A stretch of DNA of 64,000 nucleotides from NCBI GenBank assembly GCA_023014365.1, contig JAEBUN010000038.1, positions 248,001 through 312,000 on the forward strand, read 5' to 3'. Positions within the stretch are counted from its first letter, which is position 1; every line of letters starts with the position of its first letter. Source of the stretch: Lepiota brunneoincarnata. Its lineage: Eukaryota > Basidiomycota > Agaricomycetes > Agaricales > Agaricaceae. Below are positions 9,798 to 20,810 of the stretch, in pieces. The position numbers and the translations under genes were made by a program. The notes under the pieces are model-generated. The model saw only the letters and a list, made by a program, of their open reading frames with translations. It had not been told where the DNA came from and ran no database searches.

Positions 9798-12547
9798 TTT
9801 TGAGTACATTTAGTGGTAGAGCAAAGTTGCTTCTGGTAGGTTCTGGGTAGTTCCTGGTCATTGCTGTTGAGTTGGTGTTCTTCTTTATACTCTTCCAAGT
9901 ATTCATCAGTGTTATTGCAAAGTTCTTCTTCAGATATCCATTAGTTCTCTGTGTGGGAATATCCTTTTCAGTGTACATAGTATTGGAGTGTTCTGTGGTA
10001 TTGGTGGTGGTTAAGAATAGCTTCTATTTCATATTCTTCTTCTTCATTGATGGTGTCTGGTGGTGGTGGTGTTGGATGAGATCTGTATGCTTCTGTTTCA
10101 GTACATATATGGGGTTAGGAGGTTTCAGTGGAACACTGGATGTATCTTCCATTTGATCAGAAGTTTTAGTTTGTATGTGAGTGGCAATAAGACTTCTGAG
10201 ATAAGGAAGGGTCTTAGTCATTTTGGGGATATTTTGTTGGAAATGAAGGGGAGTTTGAGGTTCTTGGCTTCTAGCCATACTTTTTGATGTGTTTCAAGAG
10301 GTTTGACAGTTCTTCTGGTTCTTTGTTTCATAATATCGGTGGAGAGTTGGTGTGCTGCATGTGCTTCTTTTCTGGCATCATCAAGGAGTTTGATGCATTC
10401 ATTTACTGATGGAAAGTTCAGAGTTTCCATGACCATAGGTATCAGTGGAGGGTTGTATCCCATGATTAGTTTGAATGGGGATTTCTGCCTTGGGGCATGT
10501 ATTTTGGAGTTGTGTGTGAACTTGGTGATAGGGAGGGTTTCTGACCAGTCAAGGGGATTTCTGGTGCAGTATATGGCAAGGTAGGTCTTGATTTCTTGGT
10601 TGTATCATTCAGTGGAGCCATCTGTCTGGGGATGGTATGTGATCAAGAATGCTTATTGGATATTTAGGCATTTGGCTAGTTCTTGGAGGGAGTTGGCAGC
10701 GAATCTGGGGTCTCAATCTGATATGATTTTGTTGGGTAGTCCAAACCTAGTGAAGACTTTTTCTATTAATAGTTGTCCAATGTTGTTGGTGTTTGATTGA
10801 TTTGATGTTGGGATGAAAATTACCCCCTTTGTAAGGCCATGGTCCACCATGGACAATATCACATTATGGCTGGTGCTAGGTGGTAGACCAGTGATAAGAT
10901 CCCATGAGATTTGAGCAAATGGGTGTTTGGAAGATGATGGTGGGATCAGTTGAGTTGGTGTGCGATCCGGTCTGCATATGATTTTGTGTTGATGACACTT
11001 GTGACAGCCTTTGATGTAGTTCTTTATGAATATCAACATTCCTGGCCAATATACTTCTTTCTTGGTGAGGCAGTATGTTTCCTGTTCTCCAGGGTGGCCA
11101 TGTGTAGGGTGGTTGTGGTATCTTGCAATGACATCACATCTGAGTTGGAGGTCTTCTGGAATGATGACATGTTCTTGGAATGTGAGAAGTGGACCATTTG
11201 GGGTCAGGGTTGTTCCAAAGTCTTTATTGGCAGTGTTAGGATGGGATTCTTTGAGGAGTTTGAACACTTTAGTGGTTCTACCATCATATTTGGGTGATTC
11301 CATGATTCTTTCTTGGAGTTCCATATTGATGGTGGTGATAAAGAGGTGTTCTGGGAGTACTGTGATCATGTTTTGATCTTCTAAGTTGGCTGCAGCGACA
11401 AAGAGGTTGTCTGGAAGCATGGTGATGTCTTTGTTATTGTTATCCTCATCAGGGATATGGTCTGGACATCTTGATAGAACATCTAGTGCAGGAATTTTGG
11501 ATCCTGGGACATGTTCTAGTTTGAAGTTGTAGTTGGTGAGGGTCTGGACCCATTGTGCTTGTTAGCAGTTGATTTTCTGGGGTTTGTGCCAGTATGTGAG
11601 GTTTTGATGATCCGTTCTGATACAGACAATGTGGGGGCTGCCAAGGAGGTAGTGGTGCCATTCTTCAAGGGCTTGGATAATAGTGAGGAGTTCCCTATCA
11701 TAGATGTTGTAGTTGTGTTCCGCTGGTCTGAATGTCTTTGAATAGAATGATATGGGTTACCATATTCCATTGATGTCATGTTGGTATAGGACAGCTCCTG
11801 ATATGATTTTAGAAGCATCAGCTTCTATTTTGAAGGGTTTTGTGGAGTTGGGTATGAGGAGTACTAGTTCCTTTAAGAATTCATTCTTGAGTGTTTCAAA
11901 TGCTTTTTGTTGTTCTTCTTTCCATTCAAATTTGGTTGATTTGGATAGGAGTTGGTTAAGGGGTTTGGTATGGTGGGAGTAACTGTGGATGAACTTCTGA
12001 TAGAAGTTACAGAATCTGATGAATTTCTGAATGTGTTGGACCATTTTTGGCACTGGCCAGTCTTCTATTCCCTTGAGTTTTCCAGGGTCCATTTTGATTT
12101 TGTCTGGCATGATGATCATGCCAAGGTATTCAAGTCATTGTTTATTGAACTTGCATTTCTCTGTTTTGAGGTAAAGGTCATTTTCCTGCAGGATTTGCAG
12201 TAATTTTTCTGTAAGTTGGTCAGTTTCTTCCTGGGTTTTATCATAAATTAGGATATCATCCATATAGATGATGATTCCTCCTTTCTCCATTATTTTGGAG
12301 AATAATGTGTCCATATGTTGGAACATTGCGGGACTGTTGCAAAGTCTGAAAAACATTACAGTTGGTTTGAAAAGACCCATAGGAGTCTTGAACATTGCTT
12401 TCCATTGGTCACCATCTTTGATTCTGATGTTATTGTATCCTAGGCAGACATTGAGCTTAGTGAAGTACTTAGCTCCTTTGAGTTTATCCATGATAGAGGA
12501 GATCATGGGGATTGGGTATGCATTCTTGACAGTGTGATTGTTTAGAT
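9798..12547 (-). pseudogene. C1 pol 3' part: RT, RNase H, integrase, chromodomain region
   Basis: On the minus strand: RT palm and fingers ([49 protein letters not shown] with the catalytic YMDD), RT thumb, RNase H (FKIEADASK, AVLYQHDINGI), integrase zinc region (HPTHGHPGE with CHKC), core (SWDLITGLPPS, then IISD), and a strongly decayed C-terminal region corresponding to the chromodomain of C2. TGA codons stand where Arg is expected (after FNKQ, after IISD, after STE). Inactive. Confidence 0.85.
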
Positions 12548-13820
12548 AACAATGAAATGCAGATTACTTTACAAGATGGAAAACAAAGTTTGTTAACAGG
12601 TTTGCTAATTCCAACTTTATAAGTTTGTGGGGGAGAGGTTGTCACAGAACAAGCTCCTGCAGTAAGTGTCTTTAAGCTAGTAGGCCTAGTGGACAGCATT
12701 TTCTAATGGGCCCTAGTGCACTACAGCTTCTGAACAAGGCAATAAAACTTTATACTACTCAGTGAGACAGGCTTCTAGCAAGCTCCTGCAGTAAGTATCT
12801 TTAAACTAGATAGACCTAGTGGACAGCATTTTCAACAGGCCCTAGTGTACTATGTTCACTTCTCAATTAAACAGCTCTACAATTCAATGGTATACTTCTG
12901 AGGCAAGGCCTCTAAGAGGAACCCAAAGAAACGGAAGCTAGTGAACTTTCTACTTAAGAACAGAAGAGTTGTAGCAACTTGTATTCAGTTCTTGAGTCAA
13001 GCAGAAGGGTCTGTCAATGTCTCAATCATTTCAAAGGGTTTGGTTTTAAAGAGTATAACTCTTTAAGTCTCTGGTGGTCTATGACCAAAGAAAATCATGT
13101 AAAATTGCTTTATATTCCTATCCTAATCAACCATACAATCAGGGGGGGGAAATAGGCAAGCGGTTTCTTTTCTCCCATGTAATTTACAGACAAGTTTTTA
13201 TAACAATATACAATTAACTTATGGGTATACCTGAAACAAGCCTTCAGCTTCATCATTTTATTGTCTCCTCATCATTTAGGAGCATCATTCTAGGAGTTCC
13301 AATATCAGTGATATCAATTTGCTCTCAGGGACTTGCTCCCTAGGTGCCTGGCTATTTATATCACAGCCAGCTGGGTTAGCAAGTTTCCTCACTAACGTTT
13401 ATCTATTAGTTTTTATTTTATTCTCGGACTCTCCACACCTGAGTTTTTCAACCCTAATGTTCTAAAGTCCACTTCCATAGTCTTCAGGTAGTAGACTAAC
13501 ACTAGAATTAATTAACTTATTCTATTCTTATCAATCTTCATTTTCTAGTTCATCATTTCTGATCTCTTTTTGTTTCTATGAGGGGGCATCCTTCCCTGAG
13601 TACCCTCTGGGATACCCCCATTCAATCCCTTAGGTTTTAATATCATCAGAATCGTTCCAAGGGGACATTCTTGTCAGGGCATTAGCTAATTCCTACATTC
13701 TTTTGTCAAGATTCACTCCCGGACCTGTTATTATGACTAGGTACCATCCGGATGACATAGGTGTTGCAACTCATCCACTTTCTAGGGCAGAGGCAAAGAA
13801 ATGGGTCTTTTGTGCAGTCA

Positions 13821-14481
13821 TGTCATATCCACACCAAACCTAGAGCTTAACCATTAGGCTTTGGCTTCTCGACTCCACGTGTGCTCCACACGACAACCCT
13901 ATGCCCTCCGACTCGGCCCCGACTGGCTCTGACCGCAACCCTTCGCCCCGATCACGCGACCTACCTCTACACGTGCCACGATCACCTGACCCTCGGTGCT
14001 CCCATTGTCCAGTTCTCCATTCTCCGTCCGTAATCAGAATACGTTACCAGTCTCCATACCCGTACCGGTCTCCATTCCATTCGAAATTATTCATAATCCG
14101 CTTGTAACCATATGGGTCTCCGCTTCGCTCCGCACGTAGTCAGTACAAGTCATAATTCGTCGAGCTAGTAGTATATATACCGTAGGCACTTGGCTTGTAC
14201 TCCTCAGTCTGATAATCGAATCGAGCAGCGGACCAGTCCCCTGTTCCCTATCCTCCTCTCTCTCTGCCTCGCTCCGCTTCGGCCCCGACTTCCTGAAATA
14301 CGGACTCGGACAGTAGGAGGGCACAGCACATAAGCTGAGGCCGCAAGTCCACTCTCCGCCCGAAGTACTCCGCCTCGGTCCCGCCGTCTATGTACTGACG
14401 TCGTCCCGTCCCCCGGTTACCTTATACCAAGGATACCACCCCGACCCTCCGCTTCGGTTCCGACCCGCACCGGCTCTAACA
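13821..14481 (+). repeat. 5' LTR of B1
   Basis: TGTCATATCC...CGGCTCTAACA, 661 bp, same length as the 3' LTR. It carries a TATA run at 14171-14180 and a segment at 14204-14216 that is complementary to the primer-binding position. Confidence 0.95.
14171..14180 (+). promoter_or_regulatory. TATA box of the B1 5' LTR
   Basis: gtatatatac lies about 32 nt upstream of tcagtctgataat (14204-14216), so transcription should begin about there. This makes the latter the likely 5' end of the element RNA. The same arrangement occurs in the B2 LTR. Confidence 0.6.
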
Positions 14482-14483
14482 GT

Positions 14484-14496
14484 ATTATCAGACTGA
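14484..14496 (+). promoter_or_regulatory. Predicted self-priming site of B1
   Basis: attatcagactga begins two bases after the 5' LTR, where a minus-strand primer should pair. It is an exact 13-nt complement of 14204-14216 near the predicted RNA 5' end. B2 keeps both parts (33748-33760 and 34030-34042). This matches the Tf1 mechanism, in which the RNA 5' end folds back as its own primer, rather than tRNA priming. Confidence 0.65.
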
Positions 14497-14534
14497 AACT
14501 CCTCCTGTCCATTACACTCTAATCCTTTCTAACC

Positions 14535-15941
14535 ATGGTCTCTCGAACAGTCACCCGTCCCCGCACTCGGGTAACTCCAGCCGCTCGCCGTAGCAAACGC
14601 ATCATTCGACAATCTCCTTCCAAGGAATTACAACCCGACCCCCCGAGGGTTTCTCCCCCTCGCCAACAATCCATCGTGCCCTCAACTCCAGACCGGTTCA
14701 GTGAAGATATTCAACCTTCACTATTCCAGACTCCCGACGGCCCCGACGGTGGCCCCAACCCAAATCCCGATCCCAGCGACCCTGGTGATCCCGACAACTA
14801 CCCTGACAATGGGGACGGACCCCCGGACGACGATGAACCGTCAGACAACAACGACAACAATAACAACATTCCGCCTGGCAACACCCAAAATGACCATGAC
14901 CAACTCCTGCTCCGAGTTTTCCAACGAATAGCTGATCAAATGGACGGCCGTGGGAACTCTCAACCCCCACAGCCTCCCCGAACCCCCCGTACCAAGGCTC
15001 GCGAACCTGACATCTTTACAGGTTCCGACCCCACCAAACTCAAACCTTTCCTCTTCCAATGTCGACTCTACTTCCGTACTAACCCGGCCCAGTTCGCTAT
15101 CCCCGCCACCAAGGTCAACTTCGCGTTGACGTACCTTACCGGCGTGGCCCAGCAACACTTTGAAATCGGCCTCGACGAGGCCGACAACCACGGAATAATG
15201 CACGATTGGATCGAGGACTGGGATCAGTTCACCCTGGAACTGCAGACCAATTTCGGTCCCGCGGATCCGACCGGAGAAGCTGCTGAGCAGCTTGACTCCC
15301 TCCGAATGCGCTATGACGAAAAGATCGCCGTCTACAACGTCGACTTTCTCCGTCTGGCCGGCCAACTCCGCTGGGGTGATGAGGTGTTCTGTCACCGCTA
15401 CTACAAAGGCCTCCCCGACCGCATCCAGGACATTCTGTCCAATCGGCCCGACGGCAAGCCCGACACCTTCATCGAAATGCGAGCAGCAGCGATGAAGATC
15501 GATGCTCGCTACTGGGAACGCCAACGCGAGAAGGCCCGCGCCAAAGCCGCTTCGGACCCGACCGCCTCTAAGAAACCTGGAGGCAACCCATCCCCTTCCA
15601 CCGCGACAAACCATCAACCTGCCGCCAAGCCTGCCAACAGTAACAACAAAGGCAGCACCCCCAGTAATAACATCTTCAAGGGCAATCCGCCCAACCCGTC
15701 CGCCGGTCAGAAATCGGCCCCGCCAAAGTCCGACCTTACTAGTAAACTTGGTAAGGACGGTAAATTAACCCCCGAGGAACGTCAACGACGTTTCGACAAT
15801 AACCTCTGCCTTGTCTGCGCAGATCCCAATCACAGGGCTGCCAACTGCGACAAGAAGAAATTCCCTGACGCCAAGGCTAAAGGCCGACAGGCTCAGATTT
15901 CTGAAACAGACGTGCCGGCTCTCCCAAGCTCGGAAAAATAG
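14535..15941 (+). CDS. B1 Gag polyprotein, 468 aa
   Basis: Starts at the ATG 54 nt after the LTR (accATGgtc) and ends at TAG 15939-15941. The first 150 residues are basic, then Pro/Asp/Asn-rich and disordered. A capsid-like retrotransposon gag domain follows at about residues 170-330 (KLKPFLFQCRLYFRTNPAQF, LTYLTGVAQQHFEIGL, NVDFLRLAGQL). A Pro/Ser/Asn linker leads to one zinc knuckle C425-x2-C-x4-H-x4-C438. It would form the virus-like particle and package the RNA. The last codons TCG GAA AAA TAG overlap pol in the -1 frame. The frame is fully open, unlike gag in B2 and B3. Confidence 0.93.
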   Translation: MVSRTVTRPRTRVTPAARRSKRIIRQSPSKELQPDPPRVSPPRQQSIVPSTPDRFSEDIQPSLFQTPDGPDGGPNPNPDPSDPGDPDNYPDNGDGPPDDDEPSDNNDNNNNIPPGNTQNDHDQLLLRVFQRIADQMDGRGNSQPPQPPRTPRTKAREPDIFTGSDPTKLKPFLFQCRLYFRTNPAQFAIPATKVNFALTYLTGVAQQHFEIGLDEADNHGIMHDWIEDWDQFTLELQTNFGPADPTGEAAEQLDSLRMRYDEKIAVYNVDFLRLAGQLRWGDEVFCHRYYKGLPDRIQDILSNRPDGKPDTFIEMRAAAMKIDARYWERQREKARAKAASDPTASKKPGGNPSPSTATNHQPAAKPANSNNKGSTPSNNIFKGNPPNPSAGQKSAPPKSDLTSKLGKDGKLTPEERQRRFDNNLCLVCADPNHRAANCDKKKFPDAKAKGRQAQISETDVPALPSSEK

Positions 15942-18900
15942 TCGGCGGTCCTCAGGCCTCTGCACAGACTGAGGATCGCATTGAACTCTGCTGTGCTCCA
16001 GAGAGTTTCCGTCTCAATGCGTCCGCTCTTTCCGATCCAAACTCTCTTCATATTACATTAACTTCTCCGTTAGTTACTTTGTTACCCTCTGTTTCCGCTC
16101 CTGTACTCTCCGCTTCGGACCCGCTTTCTACAACGGACAATGTAGTTAGTTCTGACTTTTCTTCTTCTTTTTCTCCTTTCAAAGCTCTTGTTGATAGTGG
16201 TTCTACTCACTGTTTTGTGGACTCTTCTTTCGTTCGTTCTCATAGTATTCCAACCTCGTCCATCCTGGCTATTGAACTTCGGTTATTTGATGGGACCTCA
16301 AACGCCTACATTACGGAGCTTGCGCAACTGCCTGTATCCTTCCCCTCCAGTGAATCTATCATTTTGGACACTTATGTCACCCAGCTCGACTCTTCCTGTT
16401 CTGTGGTCTTAGGACACAACTGGCTCACCCGCTACAATCCGTTGATTGACTGGGCTTTGGGCAGTATTACTTTCCGGCCATCCCTACTCGAGAATCCTGC
16501 TTCCGTCTCTACCTGCGTCGCACCCGCATCGGCTCCGCCTATGGCCGCCCCTGACTCTCCTGACCTAGGTTCACCACCCCTGTCCGGGACCTCGTCCCAA
16601 TCTGTCCCCCTTGCGAAACTGCACATCTCCTTGATAAACGCTCCTGCCTTTATCCGCGCTGCCAAGCTCCCTGGCTCCCAACAATTCCGAATCAATCTTT
16701 CCGCCGCCTCCACATCGGCCGCGTCCTCTTCTGTCTCCGAGGAACCGCCTGACCTCTTGTCCATCCCCGAGGAATACCACGAGTTTGCTGACGTTTTCAG
16801 TAAATCGCGTGCTGACACACTTGCTCCACACCGCCCTTACGACCTCCAGATTAACCTAGAGGATGGCGGTCAGCCTCCGGTCAGTACCATTTACTCCCTT
16901 TCACAATCGGAGCTTGGAGCTCTACGTGATTTTATTGACGAACATTTATCTATTGGTTTCATCCGCCCCTCCACTTCCCCTCATGGAGCCCCAGTCCTCT
17001 TCGTCAAGAAAAAGGACGGCTCCCTCCGCTTATGCGTTGATTTTAGAGGTCTCAACCGTATTACCAAGAAGGACTGCTATCCCCTTCCGCTCATCTCCGA
17101 CCTCTTAGACTCCCCTCGCAAAGCTCGCGTATATACCAAGATCGACCTCCGCCACGCCTACCATCTTGTCCGCGTTGCTGACGGCGACGAATGGAAGACC
17201 GCCTTTCGGACCCGCTACGGCTCCTTCGAATGGATGGTTATGCCTTTCGGCCTCACCAATGCCCCCGCCACCTTCCAGCGGTTCATGAACGATATATTCA
17301 AGGACATGCTCGACGTCTGCGTTACTATCTACCTTGACGACATTCTGATATACTCCGACAACCATAGTATCCATCGTGACCAAGTCAAGGAGGTCCTCAA
17401 GCGGCTCTGCCAACACGGTCTATACGCCCGCCCTGACAAATGCCAGTTCCACTCTGACACAGTGGAATATCTCGGCTACATTCTCTCCCCCGACGGCCTC
17501 CGAATGGACCAATCTAAGGTCAAGACCATCCAGGAGTGGCCTGAGCCTAAGAAAGTCAAGGACATCCAGTCCTTCTTAGGCTTCGCCAATTTCTACCATC
17601 GCTTCATTCACGGATACTCCGACATCGTCGTTCCGCTCACTCGCCTCACCCGCAAAGACGTGAAGTGGAATTTTACTGATGATTGTCGCGAGGCCTTTAA
17701 CTCCCTGAAGGAAGCATTTATCTCCGCCCCCGTCCTCACTCCTTGGGTCCCCAACGCTCAGATCATTGTCGAGACCGACGCCTCCGACTACGCCCTTGCG
17801 GCAATCCTCTCTATCATCACCAACGATGGGGAGGTCCATCCCGTTGCATTCCATTCCTGCACCTTTAACATGGCCGAACTCAACTATGACACTCACGACA
17901 AGGAACTCCTGGCGATATTCGAATCCTTTCGCATCTGGCGGCACTATCTCGAAGGTGCCCCCCTTGCTATTGATGTGGTCACTGACCACAAGAACCTCGA
18001 ATACTTCTGCACCACCAAGATCCTGACTCGCCGCCAAGCTCGTTGGTCTGAGTTCCTATCCCAATTCCACCTCGTCATCCGTTTCTGACCCGGCCGCCTC
18101 GGCACCAAGCCTGACGCCCTAACTAGACGATGGGACGTCTACCCTAAAGGGGGGAATAGCGACTATGCATCAGTCAACCCGCACAACTTCCGGCCTGTGT
18201 TCACTCACGAACAGCTCGCGGCCTCCATCCGTGCCACCACTCTTTACGCCCCTTCCCTTTGCGCAGCTGTAGTCATGGACCTCGATCAGCTACACCGCGA
18301 TATTCTCGCCGCCCTACCAGCGGATCCGACCGCTTCCGCCCATCTTGCCAGCCCAGAAGGCCGTTGGTCAGTTAATGATAAAGGTTTCCTCCTCTTAGAC
18401 GACAGAATCTACGTCCCTGACGCCGACAATCTCCGACTTCGGGTCCTCCAGTACAAGCATGATCACGTCCTAGCCGGCCACTTCGGTCAGAATAAAACGC
18501 TGGAACTCATCCGGCGCGAATACACCTGGCCTAGCGTCCGCACCTTCGTCAAGGATTTCTGTAAGTCTTGCGTCACCTGTATGAGGTCTAAACCCCAGCG
18601 CCATCGCCCCTACGGTCTCCTTAAGCAACTCCCCATCCCCGAACGCCCTTGGAATTCAATCTCCATGGACTTCATCGAAAAACTTCCCGCCTCCTCCGGC
18701 TATGACGCCATCCTGGTAATCGTTGACAGACTCACCAAACAATCCCTCTTCATTCCGACTTATGATACCGTCACTTCCTCCGACCTTGCCCGCCTATTCG
18801 TCCTCCACGTCTTCTCTAAGCACGGCGTGCCCAAACATGTTACCTCCGACCGCGGCTCCGAATTCGTCTCCCACTTCTTCCGCTCATTGGGACAAGCCCT

Positions 18901-19744
18901 TGACATGAAGCTACATTTCACCTCGGGCTACCATCCAGAAGGCGACGGACAAACGGAACGCACCAACCAGACCCTCGAACAATACCTTCGGGTCTATTGT
19001 AACTACCAACAGGACAATTGGTCCGAATTACTACCCCTAGCTGAGTTTGCTTACAACAACGCTCCTAGTGCCACCACTGGTATCTCCCCATTCTTCGCTA
19101 ATAAAGGATACCATCCGAACATCACAGTTCATCCTGAACGCAATCTTGCCTCCGCCTGGGCCTGCCATTTTGCTGTTGATCTCGACGACCTACATACCAC
19201 CCTGAAGTCCGAAATAGCGCTAGCCCAGCAACGTTATCAGACCTCCACTGACGCCCGCCGACTCCCCGCCCCGGACTTCAAGGTTGGACAAAAGGTATTC
19301 GTGAAAGCCCAATTCTTCTGCACCACCCGTCCCTCCAAAAAACTCTCCGAAAAGTACCTTGGGCCTTATGAGATCATTGCACAAGCAGGTACTCACTCCC
19401 TTACACTCCGACTTCCCGACTCCATGCGTGGAGTACACCCAGTCTTCCATGTTTCCATGCTCGAACCAGCCACACCTAACACCATACCTGCCCGATCGGA
19501 TCCGCCGCCCGCGCCGGTTTCCATTGACGGTGAACCAGAATACGAGATTGCCCGCATCGTCGACTCTAAGATCGATCGGCGCCACGCGTGCAAGCTCCTC
19601 TATAAAGTCATCTGGTTAGGTTATGAAGACACTGAAGAAGAGTCCTCGTGGTTGCCAGCCACCGAGCTTGAACATGCTATAGATCTCGTAGAGGCTTTTC
19701 ATTCCTCTTACCCTGCAAAGCCTGGTCCTCTTCACTCACTTTGA
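15935..19744 (+). pseudogene. B1 Pol: protease, RT, RNase H, integrase, chromodomain (one TGA)
   Basis: Begins in the -1 frame across the gag end (GGA AAA ATA GTC GGC) and is open to 18085. Domains in order: retropepsin (ALVDSGSTHCFVDSSFV), RT (KIDLRHAYHLVRV, IYLDDILIYSDN with YLDD), RNase H (IIVETDASDYALAAIL), integrase zinc region (CKSCVTC), core Asp/Asp/Glu (SMDFIEKLP, VTSDRGSEF, GDGQTERTNQ) and a C-terminal chromodomain (YEIARIVDSKIDRRHACKLL, then YKVIWLGYEDTEEESSWLP). The only break seen is TGA at 18086-18088 in IRF-stop-PGRLG; B2 has CGA there. The rest reads 18089-19744. Apart from that codon the catalytic residues are intact. Confidence 0.92.
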
Positions 19745-19850
19745 GTTACTGACCACACATCACCTTTTTTTTATACCCTCGTGGAATTTTCCGGTGGGCC
19801 CCGGTCTAGACCGCCTTGGGCCTCGAGGCTCGGCCCTAAAGGGGGGGCAC
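19745..19850. promoter_or_regulatory. B1 pol-LTR spacer with antisense TATA-like tract and polypurine tract
   Basis: Contains ttttttttataccc, which on the minus strand is a TATA box (GGGTATAAAAAA) matching the one upstream of the antisense gene in B2, although that gene is absent here. It ends in the polypurine tract (aaagggggggcac, 19838-19850) that abuts the 3' LTR and primes plus-strand synthesis. Confidence 0.55.
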
Positions 19851-20511
19851 TGTCATATCCACACCAAACCTAGAGCTTAATCATTAGGCTTCGGCTTCTC
19901 GACTCCACGTGTGCTCCACACGACAACCCTATGCCCTCCGACTCGGCCCCGACTGGCTCCGACCGCAACCCTTCGCCCCAATCACACGACCTACCTCTAC
20001 ATGTGCCACGATCACCTGACCCTCGGTGCTCCCATTGTCCAGTTCTCCATTCTCCGTCCGTAATCAGAATACGTTACCAGTCTCCATACCCGTACCGGTC
20101 TCCATTCCATTCGAAATTATTCGTAATCCGCTTGTAACCATATGGGTCTCCGCTTCGCTCCGCACGTAGTCAGTACGAGTCATAATTCGTCGAGCTAGTA
20201 GTATATATACCGTAGGCACTTGGCTTGTACTCCTCAGTCTGATAATCGAATCGAGCAGCGGACCAGTCCCCTGTTCCCTATCCTCCTCTCTCTCTGCCTC
20301 ACTCCGCTTCGGCCCCGACTTCCTGAAATACGGACTCGGACAGTAGGAGGGCACAGCACATAAGCTGAGGCCGCAAGTCCACTCTCCGTCCGAAGTACTC
20401 CGCCTCGGTCCCGCTGTCTATGTACTGACGTCGTCCCGTCCCCCGGTTACCTTATACCAAGGATACCACCCCGACCCTCCGCTTCGGTTCCGACCCGCAC
20501 CGGCTCTAACA
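19851..20511 (+). repeat. 3' LTR of B1
   Basis: 661 bp, starting directly after the polypurine tract and followed by the target duplication AGTCA. About 11 transitions separate it from the 5' LTR, mostly CpG to TpG or CpA. Confidence 0.95.
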
Positions 20512-20810
20512 AGTCATGAGTATCTTAACTAATATCTTAGTTAACATGGTATCAGATACAATGCTTGGGTACATTCATACCAGAGTCATTCTTCCATAGC
20601 CTTGTCACCAATAAGTTAGTTAACATCACTTTTACTTGTCTGGGTGTTCTGGTTCTGTTTCTGAGATGTCCACCTTCACATATTTTAGATAGTATTCTAA
20701 ATCTCTCACACCCAGTGTCTGACCATGGCCATATACTGATATTATTTGGTAATGGAGAGTTAGTTACTTTATTAGCTAGTGATTTCACAAATGAAATGAT
20801 TTTGCAGCAC

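Larger units (their letters stand above)
13821..20511 (+). mobile_element. Ty3/gypsy chromovirus B1, nearly intact
   Basis: Complete: two 661-bp LTRs, gag, pol, purine tract (aaaggggggg) and a 5-bp target duplication AGTCA (13816-13820 and 20512-20516). The LTRs differ at about 11 sites by eye, all transitions and about nine in CpG context. Only one in-frame nonsense codon was found in pol (18086-18088). It is rich in CpG unlike the surrounding elements, so it is the youngest retrotransposon in the window. Confidence 0.95.
12556..20810. mobile_element. Unclassified insert U in C1 RT, carrying B1
   Basis: C2 has uninterrupted RT sequence here; in C1 it is broken, with the 8-mer aacaatga at both junctions (12548-12555 and 20811-20818), the likely target duplication. 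Excluding B1, U is about 1.56 kb (12556-13820 plus 20512-20810). I see no clear terminal inverted repeats, LTRs or protein motifs. A direct repeat of about 73 bp occurs at about 12650-12722 and 12779-12852 (period about 129). An 8-bp duplication would fit a hAT-type element, but there is no supporting end sequence. Confidence 0.55.

Noticed and set aside
9600..10156. Plus-strand frames with Gly/Trp/Val-rich translations
   Set aside because: Complements of Pro/His/Thr-rich minus-strand ORF3 and pol sequence of C1; not genes.
12650..12852. Spaced direct repeats considered as a CRISPR-like array
   Set aside because: Only two imperfect copies of about 73 bp in a eukaryotic transposon context; not an array.
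14841..15617. Long 258-codon antisense open frame over B1 gag
   Set aside because: It is a shadow of a GC-rich Gag coding frame: no promoter, no splice structure, broken in B2 and B3.
20547..20556. tggtatcaga, resembling the initiator-tRNA primer-binding site of Ty1/copia elements, preceded by ttaaca
   Set aside because: Only ten bases match, no LTR pair or copia coding sequence accompanies it, and it lies in insert U whose ends do not fit a copia element. Kept only as a hint about U.
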